DNA of 11,998 nucleotides from Chryseobacterium sp. UBA6632 (lineage in GTDB: Bacteria > Bacteroidota > Bacteroidia > Flavobacteriales > Weeksellaceae): contig DKLU01000335.1 in assembly GCA_002455915.1 (NCBI GenBank), forward strand, positions 1 to 11,998, written 5' to 3'. Shown one piece after another: positions 1-5,995 of this stretch (positions within the stretch are counted from its first letter, which is position 1; every line of letters begins with the position of its first letter). The translations under genes were made by a program, and so were the position numbers. The notes below the pieces were generated by a model that saw only the letters and a program-made list of their open reading frames with translations, was not told where the DNA came from and ran no database searches.

Positions 1-388
1 TTTTATTAATTTCGTCAAAAACTTCATTATTTATTTTATTTTTATTTACCAAAATTACATATATGATAAGTAAGCAAGAAAAAAATAAATTCTCAGTTTT
101 ATAAATGAAGTGTGTTGGATAAAAAGAGAATGAATGATATACTATAAACGGTATAAATAATAATATAAAAGTATTAATTAAAATAATAACGTGACTTTTA
201 TTCTTACATAATCTAATGCTAATAATTAAAGATAATATGAATAAAACTGACAAATAAATAACGTTAACAATTTTAAAACTATCTCTTGTTTCTACAATAA
301 TTGCTATAAATATAAATAATGATAATATTGAAAAAAAAAAGATAGAAACCCAATATAATAGTCTACTTCGGAAAACTATTTTTTCCAT
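1..388 (-). CDS. Partial hypothetical multi-spanning membrane protein (3' end beyond window)
   Basis: Reading the minus strand from the ATG at 388-386 gives 129 codons without a stop up to the window edge, so the gene is truncated here. The protein starts MEKIVFRSRLLYW and has four hydrophobic stretches at about residues 10-32, 40-58, 66-84 and 100-114, followed by a polar tail rich in Asn, Lys and Glu; it looks like an integral inner-membrane protein. I do not recognise the family. The start overlaps the uppP stop by one base (TAATG), which suggests translational coupling and places the gene last in the ftsX operon as seen here. G+C is about 19% (72 of 388 by hand count). At that composition roughly one codon in ten would be a stop by chance, so the long open frame is strong evidence of coding. 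The composition hints at acquired or fast-evolving DNA. Confidence 0.72.
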   Translation of the reverse strand, partial: MEKIVFRSRLLYWVSIFFFSILSLFIFIAIIVETRDSFKIVNVIYLSVLFILSLIISIRLCKNKSHVIILINTFILLFIPFIVYHSFSFYPTHFIYKTENLFFSCLLIIYVILVNKNKINNEVFDEINK

Positions 389-1206
389 TATTTAAAGAAA
401 TAAAAATAAATCAACAAAGCCAATCCAACGAAAATACGATACCAACCCCAAGGTTTAAAACCATATTTATTTAAAACTCCAATGAATGCTTTGATTGCAA
501 TTAAAGCTACGATAAATGCCACAATATTTCCAATGATGAAAATTGTAATGTGGTCCTGTGAAGCCATAATCATTTCATACCCTTTTTGTGGATTGGGAGT
601 TTCTTTTCCCCAAGTTTTCACAAAAACGGAATAAACTGTAACCGCCAACATCGTAGGAACCGCCAAAAAGAAAGAGAATTCAGCGGCAGCTTTCCTTGTT
701 AATCCCTGAGCCATACCACCGATGATAGAAGCCGCACTTCTACTCGTTCCAGGCATCATTGCAAGACATTGCCAAAAACCAATGGTTACTGCATTTTTTA
801 TGGTAATTCCTTTTTCGTCGTCGATTTTTGGATTTTTAAACCATTTATCAGCAAACAAAAGAACAACTCCACCCAATACCAAAACAGATGAAATAGCAAT
901 TTGATTTCCTAAAACAGCTTCAATCTTATCATCAAATAAATAACCTAACACCAATGCAGGAACTACCGCAAAAGCCAGCTTAAAATAAAACTGTATATTA
1001 TTCAGATCAAAGAATTTTTTCCAGTAAGCCACAACAACTGATAAAATAGCTCCAAATTGAATAGAAACCTGAAACATTTTTAAAAATTCAGTTTCTTCAA
1101 GCCCCATCAGATTGGCTGTGAAACCCCTGTGTGCAGTGGAAGAAATAGGAAGATACTCTGTAAGACCTTCTATAATGGCAATGATGATTGCATTGATTAA
1201 ATCCAT
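388..1206 (-). CDS. uppP: Undecaprenyl-diphosphate phosphatase (UppP/BacA family)
   Basis: Removes one phosphate from undecaprenyl diphosphate at the cytoplasmic membrane to regenerate the lipid carrier for peptidoglycan and other envelope polymers; extra copies give bacitracin resistance in other bacteria. The 272-residue length fits the family. The first signature is EGLTEYLPISSTAH at residues 13-26, with E13, E17, S23 and H26 matching the catalytic E17, E21, S27 and H30 of the E. coli enzyme. The second is PGTSRSA at 152-158, with R156 matching E. coli R174. Several hydrophobic segments follow, for example about 51-62, 74-90, 105-119 and 221-244. The start ATG precedes MDLINAII, the normal family N-terminus. 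It lies 95 bp downstream of the DUF3098 gene, across an inverted repeat, and its stop overlaps the next gene. One oddity is Arg27 directly after the catalytic His, where Met is common. Confidence 0.96.
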   Translation of the reverse strand: MDLINAIIIAIIEGLTEYLPISSTAHRGFTANLMGLEETEFLKMFQVSIQFGAILSVVVAYWKKFFDLNNIQFYFKLAFAVVPALVLGYLFDDKIEAVLGNQIAISSVLVLGGVVLLFADKWFKNPKIDDEKGITIKNAVTIGFWQCLAMMPGTSRSAASIIGGMAQGLTRKAAAEFSFFLAVPTMLAVTVYSVFVKTWGKETPNPQKGYEMIMASQDHITIFIIGNIVAFIVALIAIKAFIGVLNKYGFKPWGWYRIFVGLALLIYFYFFK

Positions 1207-1224
1207 AATTTATCTAAAATTAAA

Positions 1225-1282
1225 AGATTAAGAAATTGAGAAATTTAGAACACCCTGCCCAAATCTCTGAATTTCTTAATCT
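1225..1282. repeat. Intergenic imperfect inverted repeat, possible hairpin/attenuator
   Basis: The arms 1225-1246 and 1261-1282 are reverse complements at 20 of 22 positions; the outer 13 bp (agattaagaaatt / aatttcttaatct) pair perfectly. The loop is 14 nt and contains the only G+C-rich stretch (caccctgccc). It fills most of the 95-bp gap between the DUF3098 gene and uppP. Read on the minus strand it is followed by TTTTAATTTT, so it could act as a weak terminator or attenuator ahead of uppP, or stabilise an mRNA end. It could equally be a dispersed palindromic (REP-like) repeat. The stem is A+T-rich, so terminator strength is doubtful. Confidence 0.6.
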
Positions 1283-1301
1283 CTAAATAAAAATTTATTT
1301 T

Positions 1302-1601
1302 CTATTTTCTTTTTAAAATCGCGTATACTTCGATGACAAAACCAATGACCACAAATAGCGGTGCAATTCTGATTCTGCGAATGGAAAAAATATCTTCATT
1401 CCACGAATGCGGATCAAATTTTCCGTCTACCGTATTGGCATCAGCACCCATCATCAGAAGAAAACCGACAACGATAAATGCTAAACCTATCAGCATCCAT
1501 TTGAAGTTTTGCTGTCCGAAATAAAAAGTGTTTTCCTGTGGCGTTTCAGCAGTTTCTTTACCGAAGCTTTCTGCGGAAAATTTATTTGTTTTTTTGCTCA
1601 T
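1302..1601 (-). CDS. DUF3098 family small membrane protein
   Basis: A 99-residue protein of the DUF3098 family, a Bacteroidota family found next to ftsX; its function is unknown. A polar N-terminus of about 25 residues leads to YFGQQNFKWMLIGLAF, then a membrane span at about 35-52, a polar loop containing the family-like stretch DIFSIRRIRIAP at 70-81, and a second span at about 79-96 ending in a basic LKRK tail. Both termini are probably cytoplasmic, judging from their Lys/Arg content. The ATG lies only 4 bp after the ftsX stop, so the two are almost certainly co-transcribed and probably translationally coupled. That pairing suggests, without proving, a role with FtsX in division or envelope work. 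The family assignment rests on the recognised sequence pattern and the gene order. Confidence 0.88.
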   Translation of the reverse strand: MSKKTNKFSAESFGKETAETPQENTFYFGQQNFKWMLIGLAFIVVGFLLMMGADANTVDGKFDPHSWNEDIFSIRRIRIAPLFVVIGFVIEVYAILKRK

Positions 1602-1605
1602 TTTA

Positions 1606-2505
1606 TTAAGAGTAATATAAATCGTCTACACTTGATCTTAAGAATCTCCAAGTTGCAATAACTGTACTTAAAACCGTAATAAAAATACCCACACCAAGTA
1701 CTAAAATTACCAACCAGAAATATTGATTAGTATCCTGAACGAAGGCAGAACCGATCTGGCTTGTGAAATAATACCATACACCAAACAATGCCAAAAGCCC
1801 GATCACAGAACCGATAGCTCCTAAAACAATCGCTTCGATAATGAATGGTTTTAAGATAAATCTTCTCTTCGCACCTACCAACTGCATGGTTTTAATGATA
1901 AATCTTTTTGAGAATATTTTAAGACGGATAGAGTTGTTAATCAACACAACCGCCAAGATCAAGAACAAGATAGAGAAGCCTAAGATCCATTTTAAAATTC
2001 TGCTTAAGTTATTGTAAACGTCTACCATTAAAGTACTGTCGTTCTTCACTTCCAGAATTCCCGGAACGGCTTTGATCACTTTAATCGCACCGTCAATTTT
2101 TGCAGGATCTACATACTCGGGTTTTAAAGCAACTTCTATAGATGATGGGAAAATATTTTCTTCGAAAAGTGCATCGGTATCAATTCCCATACTTTTTTTA
2201 GCTTCCTTAGATGCCACTTCTCTGGAAATATAAGTCGCTTTTTTTACGGGAGCCAACGTCTGTACTTCTTTCAGAACTTCAGCTTCCATTTTTGCAATTT
2301 TTACAGAATCTTTAGCATCATAATTTTCATCAAAATAAGCATTTACTACAAGCTGTTCTTTGATATAGTCGGAATATTTCTGAGCATTAATTAAAATAAG
2401 CCCCATTAATCCTAACAAAAATAACACTAAGGCAATACTTATTACCACTGTAATATTGCTGGAACGAAGCCTTTTCTTATTAAATTCATCTACAGATTTA
2501 GCCAT
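1606..2505 (-). CDS. ftsX: Cell division protein FtsX (ABC transporter permease-like)
   Basis: FtsX is the membrane subunit of the FtsEX complex, which in studied bacteria couples ATP hydrolysis by FtsE to activation of peptidoglycan hydrolases at the septum. The 299-residue protein has the family topology: a short basic cytoplasmic N-terminus, TM1 at about 18-40, an extracytoplasmic domain at about 43-168, TM2 at about 171-191, a cytoplasmic loop with the family motif MQLVGAKRRFILKPF (207-221), TM3 at about 222-246 and TM4 at about 262-287. The C-terminus ends SSVDDLYYS. The start MAKSVDEFNKKR fits Bacteroidota FtsX. No ftsE lies nearby, so its partner must be encoded elsewhere. It appears to be the first gene of the minus-strand operon, with a 92-bp gap to the divergent rsmA; I found no convincing promoter box for it in that gap. 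Confidence 0.94.
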   Translation of the reverse strand: MAKSVDEFNKKRLRSSNITVVISIALVLFLLGLMGLILINAQKYSDYIKEQLVVNAYFDENYDAKDSVKIAKMEAEVLKEVQTLAPVKKATYISREVASKEAKKSMGIDTDALFEENIFPSSIEVALKPEYVDPAKIDGAIKVIKAVPGILEVKNDSTLMVDVYNNLSRILKWILGFSILFLILAVVLINNSIRLKIFSKRFIIKTMQLVGAKRRFILKPFIIEAIVLGAIGSVIGLLALFGVWYYFTSQIGSAFVQDTNQYFWLVILVLGVGIFITVLSTVIATWRFLRSSVDDLYYS

Positions 2506-2597
2506 TAATATTAAAATTTTTGGCTAAAATAGAAAAAATCTTCCGAAATTTGGGAACGAAAAAGAGAAAATCACTGTTAATAAAATCATAAAAAACA

Positions 2598-3368
2598 TTG
2601 AGTGTAAAAGCAAAAAAGCATCTTGGTCAACACTTTTTGACGGATGAAAACATCGCAAGAAAAATCGTAGAAGGTCTTAGTTTTGAAGGCTATAATAACG
2701 TTATGGAAGTAGGCCCCGGAATGGGAGTTCTTACCAAATATTTATTAGAAAAAGATCAAACGACTTACCTTGCAGAGATTGATACGGAATCTATCGAATA
2801 CCTGAAAAACAACTATCCTAAAATCACAGAAAATACTTTTGTAGGAGATTTTCTGAAGCAGGATTTTGCCTTTATAGGAGACGAACAAATTGCCATCATC
2901 GGAAACTTTCCTTATAATATTTCTTCGCAAATTTTATTTCAGATCATCGATCATTATGAATTGATTCCTGAAATGGTAGGAATGTTTCAAAAGGAAGTTG
3001 CGGAGAGAACGGCAGCGGTTCCGAGAACTAAGGATTATGGAATTTTGTCTGTTTTAATTCAGGCATATTACGATACTTCTTATATGTTTACAGTGCATGA
3101 AAACGTGTTTAATCCGCCACCGAAAGTAAAATCTGGAGTTATCCGATTAACAAGAAATCCAAAAGAAGGTTTAGCCGGAAACGAAATATTATTTAAGCAA
3201 ATTGTAAAAACGGGATTCAACCAAAGAAGAAAAAAACTGTCGAATGCTTTAAAACCATTAAATATTCCTGAAGCTTTAAAAACTCATGAATTTATGGATA
3301 AAAGAGCAGAAGAATTGAGCGTTGCAGATTTCATCGCCTTTACTCAACTTTGGAAAGAAAATCAATAA
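2598..3368 (+). CDS. rsmA: 16S rRNA (adenine1518/1519-N6)-dimethyltransferase RsmA (KsgA)
   Basis: Uses S-adenosylmethionine to dimethylate two adjacent adenines in helix 45 of 16S rRNA, a late check on 30S assembly. Motifs in order in the 256 residues are KKHLGQHFLTD (6-16), the SAM-binding EVGPGMGVLT (37-46), an acidic E60 after strand 2, the catalytic NFPY at 103-106 followed by NISSQ, FNPPPKVKSGVI (171-182), and FNQRRKKLSNALK (207-219). Length and motif order are complete. The start is TTG at 2598: an in-frame TAA sits at 2589, and the next in-frame TTG (2637) would delete the conserved KKHLGQHFL region. No Shine-Dalgarno is visible. A weak candidate promoter is TTG at 2520 with GAAATTTG at 2545-2552, but its spacing and first base are off consensus. 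It is divergent from ftsX and convergent with the next gene. Confidence 0.96.
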   Translation: MSVKAKKHLGQHFLTDENIARKIVEGLSFEGYNNVMEVGPGMGVLTKYLLEKDQTTYLAEIDTESIEYLKNNYPKITENTFVGDFLKQDFAFIGDEQIAIIGNFPYNISSQILFQIIDHYELIPEMVGMFQKEVAERTAAVPRTKDYGILSVLIQAYYDTSYMFTVHENVFNPPPKVKSGVIRLTRNPKEGLAGNEILFKQIVKTGFNQRRKKLSNALKPLNIPEALKTHEFMDKRAEELSVADFIAFTQLWKENQ

Positions 3369-3423
3369 ATTCTTTTGATGTAAAGATTGAATTGATGTAG
3401 GAATTCAAAAATTTCATCAAATA

Positions 3424-3460
3424 AAAAAAGCCTTTCAAAATAAATCTGAAAGGCTTTTTT
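3424..3460. terminator. Bidirectional intrinsic terminator between convergent genes
   Basis: The arms 3424-3437 (aaaaaagcctttca) and 3447-3460 (tgaaaggctttttt) are a perfect 14-bp inverted repeat around a 9-nt loop. The G+C part of the stem is flanked by A and T runs, so each strand reads as a stem followed by a U tract. It ends rsmA on the plus strand and the T9SS gene at 3481-5859 on the minus strand. Confidence 0.93.
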
Positions 3461-3480
3461 GTTGCATTATCTGTTACAAA

Positions 3481-5859
3481 TTATTCTCTGTTTTTCAGCA
3501 AGATCCATCCTGCTCTTTCCATTTTCGCTTTTGATTTATCATAGTCGAAATTGAATTTGTACCAGTATGTACCTGTCGGCAATCTCTTACCCCCTACTGT
3601 TCCGTTCCAGATTGGGGTTTCTTTGGAGAATTTAAACATCTCAACACCATATCTGTCATAAATTGAACCTACAAAGTTTTTGTATTTCGTAAGCGTTGTA
3701 AGGTCTAACACATCATTTACACCATCTTCGTTCGGAGTAATAATATTGTTGATCTTTAAGGTAAAGAAATCAATCGTTCCCATACAAGAAGTTCCTTTTA
3801 CTCTTACAAAAATTGTATAGTTTGTATTATCTAAAAGGCCTGAGAATACGTTAGATTCCTGCCAAGTAATTCCGTTATCAACTGAATATTCCAACACACC
3901 CGTAATATTATTAATCGGTGGATTTTCAGCTGTTAAAGTTAAATTATGATCGTTATCATAGCTTATATAAGTAAAGTAAGGAATTGGTGCTGCCATTACT
4001 TTAGCTTCAAAGATTTTCTTACAGAAACCATTATCGATTTCTACCGTGTACACTCCCCATTGATTTACCTCAATTGTTGGAGTAGTTGCACCTGTACTCC
4101 ATAGATATTTATATTTAGGATTCGCTCCTGCATCTAATGTTACTCTATCTCCTAAACATACTTGCACATCTCTTAAAGGGCTTGTAAGCTCATCGGTAAC
4201 TTCTACTGTAATAATTGCAGGATTTAAAGATCTACATCCTTTTGGCCCTATCGCATATACTTTGAATGTCGTTGTTTGATTTAAAGTTACCGTTTGAGTA
4301 TCACCTGTACCCGGGAAGTTTTCCCATAGATAAGTTGCACCGCCAGTTGCTTTTAGATTTACAGATTCTCCCGGACAAACTTTAACTCTATTTGAACTTA
4401 CCTGAGCTGTTGGCGCAGGTTCTTTTGCTAGGGTTAATTCGATCAGCTTGCTACAGAAAAGTCCGTTTGAAACTACGGTATATAAAATCTGACCGTCAGT
4501 TCCATTATAATTTAAAATATTGGTAATATAATTTCCATTTTGCGCCAAAGCATCTGCTTGATTTTCATAGAAAAAGAAAACAGCACCCGGCGTTGGACTT
4601 ATTAAAGGAATTGCCTGTGTTAAATCATAAGTCGTAATATCCGGCGTTGTACAAAGCAGTAACGTTGCATCTTGCGCCAATGGAGTAAACCCTCCGATTA
4701 CCTTAATAGATGCTTTACCCGGACAAGGGTTTCCAGGAACTGAAACTTCGATTTCGTAATCTCCCGGTGTAACTACCGTAATTGAGTTAGAAGTTGCTCC
4801 AGGCAATGCTACACCGTCTCTATACCACTGATATAATAAATTAGGATCACTTACAGAAGCCGTAATCACCTGTGGAATATTATCACAAACATTTACCGAA
4901 GGAGGTAACGTAGCACCACTTGGGTCTAATAATTCAACACCAATGTTGAAAGATCCTCCTTCAAGGAAAACAGCTGAATCATAACTTCTATCCGTAGCAT
5001 CTGCAATTACCATTTTAAAATGATAAGACTGCCCCGGTACTACTGTTGCAGTAGCAGTAAGAGGTATTGTACGACCGCTGAAGTTGGTTTCTATATTTGC
5101 GTTATTATATCCTGCGAAAAAAGTTGGATTCACAGCACCGCAATACAGGTTGCTTCCGTTAAATTGAGTATCAGGTCTGATGTTTGTTACACTCACAGGC
5201 CCCGCTCCACTAGGAAGAACAGCCATATTAATATAAGGACCGCCCGAAGAAGGTCTTAGCAATAAAGCAAATGCATCCGAAAAACTACAAGGGAAAGTAC
5301 CCGTATATTCTTCAGAGGCAAAAAGATAATTAAACTTAACCTGAGAAGAGGTCGGTATAAAATCGAACTCTAAGATTGCCGCATCCTGCAAAGAAACTGA
5401 AGGATTGGTAGCAGCCACCAAATCTGGATCACTTGGAGTTCCTAAATTGAACCCCAAAGTACTGATAGGCGTATCATAATCTATATAAGAGTTTCCTGCT
5501 TCACTCGCCTTCCCCGTCATTAGAATAATTCCATCTTTAAACGGAAAAGCCGTTGTAGCTCTGTTAAAATATCCCCAAGCTCTGTTAGGATTACTCGCCG
5601 CCAATCCAGGGTTAACCACCACATTCGACACACTTGGAGTAACACAAGAGTTGGTACCCGAAGATATCAATACGTCTTTTACCAATTGAGTAATGGTGTA
5701 AGCCGATTCTGCATAGCCTGGTGCATTTATATCTATAAAAGCGCCTGCTTTTTTATCTAGATTTCTGGGTTTAGTGTTAACTTTTCTGGGGGGAGCATTT
5801 TGTGAAAAAAGGAAATTTGATGAAACTAAAAATAATAAAAACGGTAGATATCTTCTCAT
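3481..5859 (-). CDS. Choice-of-anchor L-like, T9SS type B secreted surface protein (paralogue 1)
   Basis: A 792-residue exported protein. A Sec signal peptide occupies about 1-20 (basic MRRY, hydrophobic core, end FLFSQ). A choice-of-anchor-L-like domain spans about 40-308, with QLVKDVLI at 58-65, the core ASEEY at 181-185 and FKMVIAD...YDSAVFLEGGSF at 281-304. An Ig-like module follows at about 320-388 with Cys325 and Cys379, then an 85-residue module (391-478), an Ig-like module starting VCPGESV (about 485-553) and another starting VCLGDRV (about 560-620). Next is a SprB-like part around EYSVDNGITWQESNVF (657-672). The last 88 residues, from NIITPNEDGVND to GWILLKN, are the T9SS type B sorting domain, which directs transport across the outer membrane. 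It has its own promoter box and shares a terminator with rsmA. The specific ligand or job is not shown; adhesion is a guess. Confidence 0.9.
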   Translation of the reverse strand: MRRYLPFLLFLVSSNFLFSQNAPPRKVNTKPRNLDKKAGAFIDINAPGYAESAYTITQLVKDVLISSGTNSCVTPSVSNVVVNPGLAASNPNRAWGYFNRATTAFPFKDGIILMTGKASEAGNSYIDYDTPISTLGFNLGTPSDPDLVAATNPSVSLQDAAILEFDFIPTSSQVKFNYLFASEEYTGTFPCSFSDAFALLLRPSSGGPYINMAVLPSGAGPVSVTNIRPDTQFNGSNLYCGAVNPTFFAGYNNANIETNFSGRTIPLTATATVVPGQSYHFKMVIADATDRSYDSAVFLEGGSFNIGVELLDPSGATLPPSVNVCDNIPQVITASVSDPNLLYQWYRDGVALPGATSNSITVVTPGDYEIEVSVPGNPCPGKASIKVIGGFTPLAQDATLLLCTTPDITTYDLTQAIPLISPTPGAVFFFYENQADALAQNGNYITNILNYNGTDGQILYTVVSNGLFCSKLIELTLAKEPAPTAQVSSNRVKVCPGESVNLKATGGATYLWENFPGTGDTQTVTLNQTTTFKVYAIGPKGCRSLNPAIITVEVTDELTSPLRDVQVCLGDRVTLDAGANPKYKYLWSTGATTPTIEVNQWGVYTVEIDNGFCKKIFEAKVMAAPIPYFTYISYDNDHNLTLTAENPPINNITGVLEYSVDNGITWQESNVFSGLLDNTNYTIFVRVKGTSCMGTIDFFTLKINNIITPNEDGVNDVLDLTTLTKYKNFVGSIYDRYGVEMFKFSKETPIWNGTVGGKRLPTGTYWYKFNFDYDKSKAKMERAGWILLKNRE

Positions 5860-5875
5860 AATACTTTTGTTTCAA

Positions 5876-5883
5876 CAAATTTA
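5876..5883 (-). promoter_or_regulatory. Candidate Bacteroidota -7 promoter box (TAAATTTG) for paralogue 1
   Basis: Read on the minus strand, the sequence is TAAATTTG, a full match to the Bacteroidota -7 consensus TAnnTTTG. It ends 16 bases before the ATG of the 792-residue gene, predicting a leader of about 10 nt. A clear -33 TTG at the usual spacing is not visible; TGG lies 17 nt upstream. The same box at the same distance precedes the next paralogue. Confidence 0.5.
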
Positions 5884-5936
5884 ATTTTTTTTTAAATATA
5901 CCACATAGATATTTAACTTTTTTTATCATAAAAAAC

Positions 5937-5964
5937 AAAAGTCTCTCAATTATGAAAGACTTTT
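5937..5964 (-). terminator. Intrinsic terminator of paralogue 2
   Basis: The arms 5937-5947 (aaaagtctctc) and 5954-5964 (gaaagactttt) pair over 11 bp with a single non-Watson-Crick position and a 6-nt loop. Read on the minus strand the stem is followed by GTTTTTTATG, a U tract. It lies 31 bp after the stop of the 1202-residue gene. Confidence 0.85.
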
Positions 5965-5995
5965 AGATTGTATGATTTTTATTATTAAATTTTCT

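Noticed and set aside
722..904. Plus-strand frames opposite uppP and the DUF3098 gene (1333-1524), and a minus-strand frame inside rsmA (2745-2930)
   Set aside because: Each is wholly contained in a well-supported gene on the opposite strand and lacks recognisable features.
2506..2597. Promoter for ftsX in the divergent gap
   Set aside because: No minus-strand TAnnTTTG box was found; the best plus-strand candidate for rsmA lacks the leading TA, so neither is listed as a feature.
3369..3423. Short inverted repeat ttgatg/catcaa after rsmA
   Set aside because: Only 6 bp with a long loop, and the strong terminator next to it already explains transcription ending.
5020..5259. Plus-strand open frame (79 codons) resembling another at 8768-8965
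   Set aside because: Both lie antisense to the same conserved part of the choice-of-anchor-L-like domain; their similarity is a shadow of the paralogous minus-strand genes.
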